64,000 nucleotides of DNA from positions 372,001 through 436,000 of the forward strand of contig CM076144.1 in NCBI GenBank assembly GCA_038025085.1. The letters run 5' to 3'. The DNA is from Tetragonia tetragonoides. Its lineage: Eukaryota; Streptophyta; Magnoliopsida; Caryophyllales; Aizoaceae. Below the pieces are notes generated by a model, which was not told the origin of the DNA, made no database searches, and worked only from the letters and a program-made list of their open reading frames with translations. Made by a program: the position numbers and the translations under genes. Position 1 is the stretch's first letter. Each line of letters starts with the position of its first letter. Below, one piece after another: positions 10,044 to 21,677 of the stretch.

Positions 10044-11340
10044 GTAAAAGCGCTGGTGATGTGACATTTGTCACCTCCTTATTGGTTATCATATTTTTTT
10101 TCTTTTTATCTTTATTTTGTCATTATGGCATTTATGATGATATTTAAGTTAATGTATTTAATGTTTTCTTAATACTATCTATTTAATACTTTAATATTTT
10201 TTAATTAAATACTATTTTGAGTCATCAATCTTATTAAGTTTTATAATTATAAGTATTAGAGCACTTAATATCACAATTTTTATTCAATTTTATAATTGTG
10301 AGTTTCATAATTGTGGGCAAAAATAAGTATTTTGACGTGGCAAAATATATTTGCCTAATTTTAAGGGATAAGCGCGTGTAATGTGATGAGGGTCACTGGT
10401 CACATATAGACTCATCATTTTTATTTAAGTAATATATTGTGGGTATTACGTAGTAGGTGATATTTGACTAATATTTTACGGTCATAAACGTAGGTTATAT
10501 GACAACAAATATGTGACTAATATTTGCTTGCCTAATTTACGGGGATAAGCACATGTAATGTGACAATGGTCACATATAAAGTCATTTTCAAGTTATAATA
10601 TATAGTTGTGGGTATTAACATGGTAGGTGATATTTTTATTTTTTTTGGTAATACATGGTAGGTGATATTTGACGATTAATATTTGCAGGGGATAAGCGCA
10701 GTTTATGTGATAATTAACATGTGACTGATATTTGGGGAATAAGGGTAGGTATGTATATAATTTTGGGTAAATCGCAGATAACATGACAAGTGTCACAATT
10801 TGATTGGTCATTGATTTTTTTTTATTTTTTTTTTATTTTGGTGAGTAATTGCTATAGTCTATTCATATTCTTTATTTCTTTAGTTAGAATTACATTGGAA
10901 CCATCTAAAATGGCATTAATGTTCAGTTTTAATGTTTTGAACACAATAAAAACTTTGACCGGGTATGAATCAGATGATGAATATTTGGGGGAATAGGTAC
11001 AAGAAATATAAAAAAGTTTTTATACTTGTGGGTATAAGCGTAGTCAACGTACAAGTGTCAGATTGTAATAAACTACATACCATTTACCCTGTTTCTAGAT
11101 GGTGAGTTGTCGCTATTAAGGGACAGTCTGATCAAATCGACGGTTGTTTAATAACATAAATTATATCAGCTGGTATAAGAGTAGGCTACATGAAAATTGA
11201 CTATTATATGTGAGGATCGGATAATCGTTGTTAATATGATAAGCTTTAAATATTTAATTATGTTGATATTTGAGGGTATACACACAGGTTAGACACAAAG
11301 TTATAAGGATAAGCTTAAATAAATTGACATGGGACACATT
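10042..11340 (+). repeat. Interspersed array of diverged GGGATAAGCGC-type repeats
   Basis: A motif of about 35 bases, roughly GGGATAAGCGCATGTAATGTGAC followed by GTGTCAC or GTCACAT, recurs at about 10042, 10365, 10541, 10688, 10765, 11040 and 11172. The copies at 10042 and 10765 are the most alike and extend into a shared TTGGT(T/C)AT...TTTTTTT tail. The TGACA...TGTCA core is palindromic. Spacing is irregular (about 75-325 bases), so this is not a simple tandem array. It probably belongs to the Helitron that ends at 11590. Confidence 0.7.
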
Positions 11341-11563
11341 TGGAGTCACATTTTATTAAGTTATAAATTTGATGTACATTTGCAAGTAAGTGACGAGTGA
11401 CTGATTTTATTTTATTTTTTAAATAGGAGAATAATGAGCGGTATGACATGTGTAAAATTTTGACCACACTATTTTTTTATGATTCTTCTTTACATACCTA
11501 TGTGAAATTTTAAAAAATTCAGAAATTAATTTGAAAATAAAAATATAGTGATAACTTGGTCGT

Positions 11564-11590
11564 CCGTGCGTAGCACGGGTAATGTCCTAG
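11564..11590 (+). mobile_element. Helitron 3' end, plus strand
   Basis: A perfect hairpin CCGTGC-GTA-GCACGG lies at 11564-11578, followed by an 8-base spacer and CTAG at 11587-11590, then T. This is the third Helitron terminus within 2.7 kb. The repeat array to its left is the likely interior. Confidence 0.65.
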
Positions 11591-13119
11591 TCTTATAAGA
11601 TTCTTAAGAGTTTCTTCATCTTTTTTTTTCTCCTAAAAGGCACCCCTAAAAGTGTTTAGAAATATACACATACAAATAGAATAGAAATCAAAATTCACAC
11701 ATCTATTAGCCATGGCAATTATAGATGAGAATATACAATATATGCCTTGCTAGTTACTAACCCCCTTTTAGGAAACTGATAGCATCCACATTTATTTCCC
11801 TAACCACATAGAGATCTTGTATTTTAAAAATTTACAAAGCTCACAATTACGGTCAATACTCAACAGTACATCCCAAAAAAAACAAAAAAAAAAAACTCAC
11901 AGTAAATAAGAATTAGAAATGCTTCAACACTGACATCTGACTTTCAAACGGAAGTTATTGCCCTTTGAGAATAGCTATTCATTGAATCACTCTAAACTGA
12001 GGCCATAGCTACATGTAATTTCAACAAATCCAGAGCAAACTTGAAGGCATGAAACTTTACAATGTGGGAGTCTATAATCATGATATTTACTCAACAACAG
12101 TGTCTCATTATTAAGTTCCTTAAACCACCAAAAGCTTTTTTGAAGATCATCACTATTCAGTACTATCTTGAACACCGAATAAACATCCAGCATCTTCTCG
12201 TCTGCTACCATTTGAAGATTCATCACTATTAAGTTCCATAAAACACCAAAAGCTTCTGATGAGTATTTCTCCAATCAAATAATCCTTATTATAAGTTGCA
12301 CAATGATAACAAATAAAGTTACCTGCACAACAATATGGACCATACTCTCCGGAAAAAAAACAAAAACAATATGGACCCATTCATTCTACTACAATCTCTA
12401 AAGAATCTTCATTCACTGGAACAATACTAAACATCTATCTAGAATATCAGTTGCCTTTGGTTCTAATACATCATAAAACCATATTCTCAAACACATCTAC
12501 ATCCAAGCTCTAAAACCTTACTTTTCCAGTTTTCATACTCCTAATCAAGCAATTTGTCTCTAATTTTTGTTCTGCAATAGGTAAGATAGAAAAATACCAT
12601 GTGGTACATCCAAATTGATTCCAAATGGAACAACATAGTTAGAAGCTTACAGGGATAAGCCATTAATGTTATGGTAGAAAGGAGAGGTATATGCCACTGA
12701 ATAGCACTTTGTGTTGCCTCTTAAATACTTAAGAGACTAAAACTTTGTGAACCTCATATACTCAGAAAACACTCACAAAATCTAAAACATTAAGCTTGTT
12801 AATTACTAAAAAAGACAAAATATTGCGGGAAGAAACGCTAGTTGATACCTTCTTCTATGTATTATCTAGGTCAAGATGTGAAATATGTCAAGTTTGGTTA
12901 AATGAAATTAAAAGCAAGGCAATTGAAACCCAAATGAATGATTTGTATGAGGGATACAACCTGAAGCTCTACAACGACGTTCCTTTTCTTCTTTTCATTT
13001 TTGTTGTTTTCCCATCTGTTAATTTAGCTAAAATCAAAAGTAGAATGTGGCTATCAAACACAAAATTTCAATTTGAGAAATATTACCAAAAATCCAAACA
13101 TCGCGGCCCTTTGCAGGAA
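11591..13119. other. Unassigned region, possibly transcribed from the minus strand
   Basis: No protein was recognised. An internal duplication joins 12107-12160 and 12222-12275 (both contain ATTAAGTTCC...CACCAAAAGCTT). The minus strand from about 12380 to 11990 is open over 60-95 codons in two frames but matches nothing I know. It could be a 3' UTR or a non-coding transcript of the possible gene starting at 13142. Confidence 0.35.
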
Positions 13120-13400
13120 GTTCTTCAACTGTTGCTTTCACCATGATCTTCACTCTCGATTATAGAAGTCACCAAACGATTGATACCTATGAACAAAGTT
13201 AAAAGCAAATCTTGGATCCAAAATAAATAAATAAATCAAACCTCAGGCAGATATAGAGAAGGAGAAATTGAGAAATGAGAAGTGAACTGAGAACAGTAGG
13301 AAAAGAAAAGAGCATCTATTGATTTTTTTTTCCCTTTTGTAATTATTGGGAGTTTGGAGTAGTAGAGAGGATCAGGTGAGTAAAGAGTGAAAAACGTTGT
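13083..13400 (-). other. Possible 5' exons of an unrecognised minus-strand gene
   Basis: The minus strand shows a CT-rich leader (about 13400-13240), a GAG|GTTTGA donor at about 13239, an intron, a TTCATAG acceptor near 13185, and an ATG at 13142 opening MVKATVEELPAKGRDVWIF. That frame ends at a GGTAATAT donor near 13084. I could not follow the coding sequence into convincing downstream exons and do not recognise the protein. The alternative is chance, so confidence is low. Confidence 0.25.
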
Positions 13401-13799
13401 TAAGCAACTACGGTTTGAATGGGAAGAGAAGTTGAAAGTTTTCCTCCATTATTTTCTCAGGCAAAAACGTAGATGTGGGTGTAGTGAGGTTGTAACGGTT
13501 TTTAAATTATTTACATTTTAGGCGAGAAATTTGATATATGCTATAGACGGTTGAGGGGAGATAAATCATGGGAGACATAATTACTCTAGAAAGTAAAACT
13601 TAAAACGTTTCTAACATACAGTAGATAGTTCCTTAAAATTAGGCATTTGCAAATAGCTGGAGGTTTATTTTCCTTCTATTGAGGAAACGTGATTTTGTTT
13701 TGTTTTAATCTTTTATTTTTATTTTAAAGAACAGTTCAATGTTATTTTTCTTTTTTCATTGGCAAAGGTAAGTTTTTTTTTTTTTTTTTTTTTAAGTTA

Positions 13800-14017
13800 T
13801 TGTGCTATTTTTATGGAATTGCTCCTTTTTGTGGGAATTTAAATTTTTTACTTTTGTAATTTAAATGTTAGCTAGTGAAATATTTTTATGGAACCACCCT
13901 CTTTTGTGGGACTCTAAATTCTTTTTTAATTCTTTTTTGACACATGGCCAAATTCATGAGAAATTGACACATGGCCAAACTTATGAAGAGTTGACACATG
14001 ACCAAGTTTTATTTTCT
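13800..14017 (+). repeat. Short local duplications, including a 27-bp minisatellite
   Basis: A 27-bp unit beginning TTGACACATGGCCAAA occurs three times, at 13937, 13964 and 13991. Just upstream, TTATGGAA...TTTTGTGGGA...TAAATT is duplicated with a period of about 75 bases (about 13812 and 13887). Both look like replication-slippage products. Confidence 0.8.
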
Positions 14018-14515
14018 CTGACAGCCTCTTTAGTATTAGTATATAAGATTACAATAACCTCTAAGGATGGCGATAGCCTGATTTTTCATGCACGCCAAAA
14101 AGGAATTGCTATTCGGACTCACAGGCTTGCGTCTGGCTATATTCAGGAGCTAGGATTCTAAGGACACATATATGGGTATAGTAACGAGGATCTTGTTGAC
14201 AGAAAGTGGAAAGAGTATATCTGATTCTCATTAATGGGTAATGGTTACATGCAGTTGTATCATATATATCCAGACATGTAAGTGGGATCCTAAAATAATT
14301 GGGTTTCTGGTGACCCATTTAATGAAATTATGAGATGTGGTTGTATGGTACAACCCCAAGTACCCAAAAATTTGGGCGCTTTATGCTACACTAGAAGTGT
14401 TGATTGCATCATAATCAGTTGACATTATTCTGACCTGTAAGTTCCAAGTTGTATATAAATGAAAGCTAACCCGCCCGATTACACGATTACGGAGGAATCA
14501 GTTCCTTGATTGCAC
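14018..14515. other. Intergenic
   Basis: I see no gene, transposon end or RNA gene in this stretch. Confidence 0.4.
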
Positions 14516-14518
14516 TAA

Positions 14519-15076
14519 GACTCCGTTTGGTTGGGGTGAAAATAATTTTTCTGGAAAACAATTTTCTCATTTTCCGTTGTTTGATTTACAATGAGAAGGA
14601 AAATGATTTTCAGGGAGAAAAGCATTTTCACCTATGTAGGTGTAAATGTTTTCCCTTCAAAATGAAGGGAAAACGGTTTTCCGTTGGTGGGACACTATGT
14701 CCCCGGAGCACTAATAGTGGACTTGATTATCGGGTTTGGTTGTCGGGACTTCGGGTCATTAAAAAAGGACTCGCACCCGACTTGATTGGTCCTCGGGCCG
14801 AACTTTCGGGCTGCTTTCTCAATGTTGTTTTTTTCTTTAAATAAGTATAAATTTTGACTCCGACATGCGTTTGAGGTGATTTTTTTTTTTTAATCCATCT
14901 AACTTTTCGAGATCGACGCAACTATGTTAGTAGATTTTATTTTTTTATAAAAAAATAACTTTTTAGGAAAATTGTTTTCCGTTGTAACCAAACAACGGAA
15001 AATGTGAACGGAAATACGTTTTACACTGAAAATACTTTTCAGTGGAAAATGATTTTCCGCCCAAACAAACGGAGCC
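14519..15076. mobile_element. PIF/Harbinger-type (Tourist-like) MITE
   Basis: The left end reads GACTCCGTTTGGTTGGG. The right end on the minus strand reads GGCTCCGTTTGTTTGGGC. These imperfect terminal inverted repeats are flanked by TAA on both sides (14516-14518 and 15077-15079), the usual PIF/Harbinger target. Inner inverted sequences (GGAAAACAATTTTC... against ...GAAAATTGTTTTCC) extend the fold. At 558 bp it has no transposase. A GC-rich block, about 14695-14815, looks like a separate insertion. Confidence 0.7.
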
Positions 15077-15079
15077 TAA

Positions 15080-15936
15080 AGCTTCTACCATAATACCATA
15101 TGGTTGGGTACAACTGTCCCTACAAACCAAACTGTCTTTCTCTACAATGAGTATCTTTCAGCATACGATGCTAACACCATTTGCGTCATCAGAATATGAC
15201 TATGTAAACACGAGCACAACCTGTATTAGAAACCTTGCTTTGGCTAACACTTCTGCTGCAGCAGTGGAAAGGGAAGCCTAAAAGTTCAACTGTAAAATAG
15301 TTAACATCAACCAGCCTTGAGAAAATTGTACTCATGTCATGATAAACTCTTGTACAAAAGTCTGTCGAGCACCAAAATTCATCATGAAAGCTAAATGGCG
15401 AATGCCTTACTAGAAAGCTTCTCTACTTAAATGGACCAGTAGGGATGTCAGAGCCGTGACTAGAGGAGGTGTTAAACCGCTACATTCTTAAACATTTTGC
15501 CAAGAAAATAGAAAATACATTGTTGATTTTTCAGTAAAAGAACCTATGTATTGTCTCAGCATCATTAAGACAAGACCGTTTCTTTTGATGCACGTATAAA
15601 CGTCAACCAAAAATATCATACAAGTTAAGCAGGAAGTTTGAGCTTTTCATGATTCTTCCAACTGCACAAGCGAGCAGATTAATGATTAGTAAAAAAACCT
15701 TCATAAGTCAAATTGTGAAGTTCTACAGGTTGATCACCTTAACAGAAGTAACTATAATGCTCGAACATACATTGTTAGAGAAAATAAACTTAGAGGTGGG
15801 AAAAGCAACAATGCAAAAGTCCCTGATGGCAGAACGCAATTATAATGCAAAAAGCACTGATTTCAGTTGTCATTTTATCTGAAAGCTTTAAGGGAATGCT
15901 CAATATATCCCTTCATAGACTACTTCCTGATGGCAC
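15080..15936. other. Intergenic / presumed 3' region of the ERD2 gene
   Basis: No gene is visible on either strand. The right part probably contains the 3' UTR of the minus-strand ERD2 gene. Confidence 0.4.
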
Positions 15937-18713
15937 TTAAGGTGCCATGCGGGTATTCAGAGACCGAAGAGAAGGGCGACTTGAAATAACGAAGGGGAAA
16001 AAAGGAAAAAACAATCTGGCTCAGATGGGTAAGAAGTCACAACAGGAATGTTCGTCGGAAGTTATTAAAAAATAAAAAAGGAAAGAAAACAAGCTAGAAA
16101 CCAGATTTACCTCATTAAATAGTAGTAAAAGAAATCAGCGTAAAGCGCTGTCTGCACCAAACCCGATATCCAAACTGCAATTTGTTGCATTCAAGTAACA
16201 TTAATTTGAAGCATATATGAAGAAAGCAAATGGATACAAGTTTTGAGAACTTACGAATCCAGCGAGCCCGATGATCTTGCAAAAAGTAGCGATAAATCCA
16301 ATTCAAAATGTAAAGAGCACGATATGCACTGCGAAGAGAACCAAGGAGCACTTTAACAAATTGCTCAAGTAGTACATAACAATTCATGTCCATGTTCCTA
16401 TATACAAACATATTCCACATACAATTCGAACATCTACTTCAATTCATTGAGATACCACGTTCACTTCTGAACTGTTACACTCCCATTATTTAATGATTCT
16501 ATAACATAGTTATCTTGAAAGTGGCATGTTGAATGGGGTCCTCAGCATAAAACTATAATTTCAGTGGGAACAGACACAAAAGAAACAATATCAATCACCC
16601 ATAAGAAATGTTACAACAATGACTGTCACCTGCTGATGCCCAGGGAAGCAGCTTTTACTAGCTTTATACTACTAGCTAGGTACCACCGTACCAGTATCAT
16701 GGTGAAAGTACAAAATGCAGATCACCCATGCAAGACCAACGGGAAATTGCTCACGTCTAGGTAAAGCAGAGATGAAAAGAAAATGACGCCAAGTATCTTC
16801 TGCTTCCATCTAAACATCAGTAGTCGGCCATGTGATTCTCTTTTACCTAAAAGTCTTATGTGTCTAAACAGGCATGTTTGTAAGTTTACTTAATGAGTGT
16901 ATAGACTATAGACCTGGCGGGCGACAGGATTTCTGCTTAATCCTTAAACCAATCAGAATTTTGTTGTTTACTGCATATCCTCATCTGCCATGCACAAACT
17001 GTCAACCATTTTCCACACAACAAAATTGCTAAACCCCCATGATAACATAAAAAGGAAGCAATATTTAAGTATGAGAATCCAAAAAGTTCTGAGCACTGAT
17101 GTTACTTAGCTGTAGAAGTTTTAAAATAAACAAAGGAGAAACCAAAAATAAAAACATGACTTTGGTAAGACAATATACCCTAGGAGGAAAACATAATTTC
17201 CAGTCAAGTTGTCGATGTTTCTTGAGCGCTGCAGCAAGACCAGTTGTGGCAATATTGCAACTGCCTCCAAATACAGGGAAAAAGCCCACAAAACCTATGA
17301 CACATTAAGATTTCAACAAGGTCAAAACATGATGGTCCCTATGATGATCTATGAGTAATGGTGTCAACACTTTTATCAAAGCATACTTTCATATAAGGCA
17401 ATTGCCTCTTTGCTGCTAAACAATAAACATGGACAACTTACCAATACACAAATATAATAGCCAACTCAGTAAAATGTGAAATATCAAGCTCATAGCTACT
17501 CAGATAGTCCTTATACCCTATAAAGAGACTTTCACGCTTCTCCAGTGCGAGTCAATGTTTTACTATTCATTATATCACCTCTCATGAATGAGTTCCATAG
17601 GAAACTCGATACCATACTAACTTTTTTCAGGAATACCACTGGGAAATGACCAGAGATCCTTGCAGCGGATGTCAAATTATGACTTCAATAGTCATTTAGG
17701 AACTCTCCCTCTCCCAATTTTAGCTCATCAAGTAAAACTCTTGTCATGGTTTATATTCTTATATGACATAAATACTCTGACAAGGATCAATGTCATATAT
17801 ATTCTCAAATGAAAGAATTTGATTTACCTCCATTGAAGTGAAATCTCGGTGAAACAAGAGCGCAAGTACAAAGCATGGCAGCAATATAAAGTAATGCCGG
17901 AAAGTGTCTTCCCCCTTGTTATATGTTTGCTTCACTACTTTATGGTACCTCATGTACCATACGATAGCTATCGATGTTCCAATAAAGACTAGCTTCATTA
18001 TGGTGTTATACAAAGAGACATATCTGGTGAAGAGATCCAGGTACCGGGTCAAGAAAACCATAACATACAGCTCCTGGGTTTTGAGAGAGATCCCTGGAGC
18101 AAGTAAATGACACAATGCTCAGAGAAAGGCAAAAACCAGCACAACTTCCATAAAGCAACATCAATGAAGAATGTAACATTGATTAGCATAATTTAAAGCT
18201 TTAAACTTCAATCCAATTGAGCATTGAATCACACACATAACAGTTATGAGCTTCCAGGTTAAATGACAACAAAATCATACTCCATAAATTACAAAATTTG
18301 GGTTTTTTTTTCCTATTTCCAAATTAGGCCCTAAATTAACAGAATTTCAAAGTAACCATTTCTTTGTACACGTCCATAAATATACAATAAAATCAAGTGA
18401 ATGGAACATGGCAAATTCTCCACAAATGGGTATTTAAAAGTGTAAAAGCTGAATGTAATTGTCTAGGAACAGATTTACAGAATCCAATTTTCCCTTCCTC
18501 GAAAAAAAAAACATGCAAAATGAATATTCACTCAATCCCATAAAACTGTTGTTACCCAGCAAATAAACAAAATGAAATGATGAGAGAGAATAATAGATGT
18601 AGAAGGTGAATAGAAAGAATACCAGTGCATGACTTGGTGTTACGAATCTTGCGAAGAAGGATGATTATGCTGAGGAGATGGGTCATATCCCCAGATATCC
18701 TGAACAGATTCAT
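15937..18713 (-). CDS. ERD2: ER lumen protein-retaining receptor (K/HDEL receptor)
   Basis: ERD2 is a seven-helix Golgi/ER receptor that binds K/HDEL-tagged ER proteins and returns them to the ER in COPI vesicles. Exons by my reading: 18713-18623 (MNLFRISGDMTHLLS...), 18093-17828 (GISLKTQELYVMVFLTRYLD, DTFRHYFILLPCFVLAL), 17294-17179 (LWAFSLYLEAVAILPQLVLL, NIDNLTGNYVF), 16328-16255 (AYRALYILNWIYRYF) and 16174-16111 (WISGLVQTALYADFFYYYLM). Junction phases agree throughout and give 203 codons plus two bases; the family is about 215 residues. The last exon is uncertain: 15979-15937 fits the phase and gives a 217-residue protein, but its C-terminus (RPSLRSLNTRMAP) does not resemble the usual lysine-rich ending in LPA. 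An in-frame ATG at 18896 would add 61 residues and is considered 5' UTR. Confidence 0.9.
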
Positions 18714-19050
18714 GGTTGTCTTTTTTTCTTCTTCTGGGAGATTTTTGGTTAATGGGTGGGTTTTGACTTTTAAGAGTTGCGGATTGTTTTTGAGATGAAA
18801 GTGATGGTCATGGTTGTGCCTGTGCCGTGCAAGCCGCGCCTTGACTGGCGTGGACTTGTGCCCGGCCTTCTCTGTCTTGCTTACTTGACATGTCAAGGAG
18901 TATCAAATTAGAATTGACATGTTTATTTAGGTTTTAAGGAATGGGAAGAGGGTTTGTAATTGTAACAAGAACAACATTCAAAATTGTTAGACCAATATCC
19001 AAATGTTACCTATCTGATGTTACTTGCTATCGATAAATAACTAAGGAGAT
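18714..19050. other. Upstream region of ERD2
   Basis: Presumed 5' UTR and promoter of the minus-strand ERD2 gene. No clear TATA box was picked out. Confidence 0.4.
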
Positions 19051-19680
19051 GTAGTTGAGTGGTTGAGCTTAAAACCAATTCTCTGCAGTTAGGAAAATGT
19101 AAGAGAGAAAAAGCCTTTATTAAATTCGGGCACGGCGGGGGGGGGGGGGGGGGAGGAGGACTCTTTCGCTCTCAACTAGGTGCCTTCATCCAAGGCTTCA
19201 CCATCAAATGTGGGTTATGCTCGTCAGTGAAAGCCGAACTTATGGCAGCTCTCCAAGGCCCGCTACTTGCTAGAGACATGAACATCACACAACTCATTCT
19301 TGAAGTTGATTCTGAAGTGGTCCTAATCGCTCTCCGAGAAGACCCAAAGCCATGTAACCCGCATTATTTTCTTATACTCCAATGTCGTGCTCTTCTTGTG
19401 AAGGAGGATTGGATGGTTCGGGTTCGTCATGTCCACCGTGAAGCTAATTTCGCAGCTGATTGGTTAGCTAATCTTAGTTTTAATATTGTTGAGAGTTTAA
19501 ACTGTTTAACTGCCCGCCTGTGGGTAGCTTTAGTGTGTTGTTTGAGGACTTGATAGGCGTGGCTCGACCACGTTCTATCCCTGCTTTTAATTAATTTAAG
19601 GGTTGAGCCCTCCATTACACCCAAAAAAAAACAAAAAAAAAAAAAGTCGAGGGTTCAAATCTTGCATTGGGCACGAAATA
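19042..19680 (+). repeat. Possible tRNA-derived SINE split by the LINE
   Basis: Left of the LINE, GTAGTTGAGTGGTTGAGC (about 19051-19068) resembles a tRNA A box. Right of it, TCGAGGGTTCAAATCTTGC (about 19647-19665) resembles a B box. The simplest reading is that the LINE inserted between the two boxes of a SINE or tRNA pseudogene. No target-site duplication was found, so this is tentative. Confidence 0.35.
19120..19640 (+). mobile_element. LINE relic with RNase H domain and poly(A) tail
   Basis: The plus strand encodes an RVT_3-type RNase H: SVKAELMAALQGPLLA with the catalytic Glu, LILEVDSEVVLIAL with the Asp, and VRHVHREANFAADWLANLS with the His and Asp. This is the C-terminal domain of plant LINEs. 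It ends with a 3' UTR (GTTGAGCCCTCCATTACACCC) and an A-rich tail at about 19621-19644. A run of G at 19137-19153 begins the fragment, so it is 5'-truncated. Flanking pieces resemble tRNA promoter boxes (see the entry at 19042). Confidence 0.85.
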
Positions 19681-20387
19681 GCTTTAAATTCTTTAGTTGC
19701 TATCGATAAATTGATTGCCTATCTTTTATCATTCCGTATATTCGATCAACGGAATATACATACAATTAAAAACTAATTATACTAGTTTTTGAAACACTTT
19801 TTTTACAAATTATGTAATACAATTAGAGGGTAAAACTAAATAATACGATATGCTAAGATGATCGCTCTTTACATTTGCCTCGTTTTTACGTTTGTATTGC
19901 TTTTTTTGATCACTTACATTTGAATTACTAATCCTGTTGTTCTTGCAGATTTTAACACATGCATTTCATTTAGTGTTTATGGGTGCTATTCAAAGGTAAT
20001 TAGGGACTAAGACTATATACGTGTTGAAATTAGCATATGTCTACTGATATTATGTACTCTAACATCTATATGTAAAATTGAGTTCTCACCAAGCATTGAA
20101 TAGGTAATAAGTAGTCATAAATGCATTAGTGATTAAAAAAAAAATTAAAAATTATTTTATTTTAATAAGAAATAAGTAACATAAGTATTATATTTATTAT
20201 CCAAAAAATATATATATTATACATTCAATAAATATGTAATTTCTTTGTTAAATGTGTTTTTTTTTTTGTTGATAAAAATATTATTATTGTTCTTTGCTAC
20301 TCCTATTATTCAACTTTACATATTAATATGATTAAAAAAAATTATTATATTTCTTCTAATAACGGAGTATGCATGATAAATAAGAAC
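19681..20387. other. AT-rich DNA, likely Helitron interior
   Basis: No gene is seen. The segment is very AT-rich and leads directly into the Helitron terminus at 20388-20415, so part of it is probably that element. Confidence 0.4.
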
Positions 20388-20415
20388 CCGTGCATCGCAC
20401 GGACACGAAATCTAG
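20388..20415 (+). mobile_element. Helitron 3' end, plus strand
   Basis: A perfect hairpin CCGTGC-ATC-GCACGG (20388-20402), a 9-base spacer (ACACGAAAT) and CTAG (20412-20415) are followed by T. The hairpin is almost identical to the one at 8958-8972, so the two belong to one family. Confidence 0.65.
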
Positions 20416-21297
20416 TGTTTAATTAATTTTAAGCTCTCTTATCTTTATTAATGCGGTATGAATTCATCTTTGACATTCATGATTATGTGACTTGATTGAT
20501 TTTTTTTTTTTGTCGATGACTTTGACACCTAAGGACTTCATGTGTGCAATGTTTTTTTAGTGATATGAGGATATTATATTTAACCCTATTGTACACATCT
20601 ATTCCAATGAACCTAATACAAAACAATATACCTCAATAGCACTAATAAACGAATAGGTGACCATGGTGATACACGTCGTCTATAATTATTCATGTTTGTT
20701 TTAATGGTACATGTATAAACATACAACACTACTATTGCTGCCACAATAATCGACTCGTTTAAATATCGTCCTATTGGTCATTGGGATGAGTGGAATTAAG
20801 TATTCAATTGATATTTGGAGATTCGTTTCTATACGGAGAGACGACATAGTGGCTCAACTTTTAATATCCCCAAAAACTCTGAGTTCACCAATAACAAATT
20901 TTAAATTTTTTTGTACTCGCATTTTTCATTCAACAACTATAAGATCCTCGGTGTACACTTTTGCACAGAGCCTCGAAAATGATTTGGACGACTCTGCCCG
21001 TAGGCACTACAAATGGGCCGGGTCGGGCCAACCGACCATATTCAAATTGAAAGCCCAAGTAAAGTAATAAAAAAAATGGGGGCCCAAACCAAAACTAAAC
21101 GAGTCATCAACTCATCACGGGGGTGGGGGTCCTTTCCTAAGAAGTGTTCTTCTTTCTCGTCTTTCTAGAAGTCTCTTTCTGAATCACAAAAACAAAAGGA
21201 TTTCACTCACGTATTTGTGGGACGCCGGTCACTCTTCTTGCCTCGGTCACATTAGGCAACTCTCTCTCTCTCTCTCTCCTCTCACACACACTGACAC
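20416..21297. other. Intergenic / upstream region of XPO1
   Basis: No gene is seen. A (CT)n tract lies at 21260-21279, a common feature of plant core promoters. Confidence 0.5.
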
Positions 21298-21304
21298 TAT
21301 ATAA
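21298..21304 (+). promoter_or_regulatory. Candidate TATA box of XPO1
   Basis: TATATAA lies 374 bases ahead of the XPO1 start codon, just downstream of a (CT)n tract. Transcription would start near 21330, leaving a pyrimidine-rich leader of about 350 bases. Positional inference only. Confidence 0.35.
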
Positions 21305-21677
21305 CAAACACATAACAAAAGGATGTGAATTGTGATAGCAACGGAACTCAAACTCGACACACACACAACCAGAGGAACAAATTAAATAATTAAGAAAAAA
21401 AAGAAAAAAAGAAAAAACGAAAAACCCGAACCCAAAAAATTCAATTCCAAAATTTCAATTTTCAAAGCCTCTAAAAACTCTGCTTCATTTTGAAGCTGTC
21501 TTTTTTACTGTATCCTCCTTCTTTCCCTTTGTCCCGCTCTTCTTTCTTCTCTTTCTCTCTCCTAAATCTTACGAAGGGGCTAGGGTTTCGTTTCCCACAT
21601 TAATCTAGGGGTTTTCCTGTTCACTTCGTTAGGGTTTATCGGAAGTTTTTTTCCGATCAACAACAACAACAACAGCC

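Noticed and set aside
12796..13146. Plus-strand ORF of 116 codons
   Set aside because: It begins at TTG, not ATG, has no recognisable domain and runs antisense to the better-looking exon at 13083-13142.
18714..18896. 61-residue N-terminal extension of ERD2
   Set aside because: ERD2 proteins start at the MN(L/I)FR methionine, and the extension is basic and low-complexity, so it is taken as 5' UTR.
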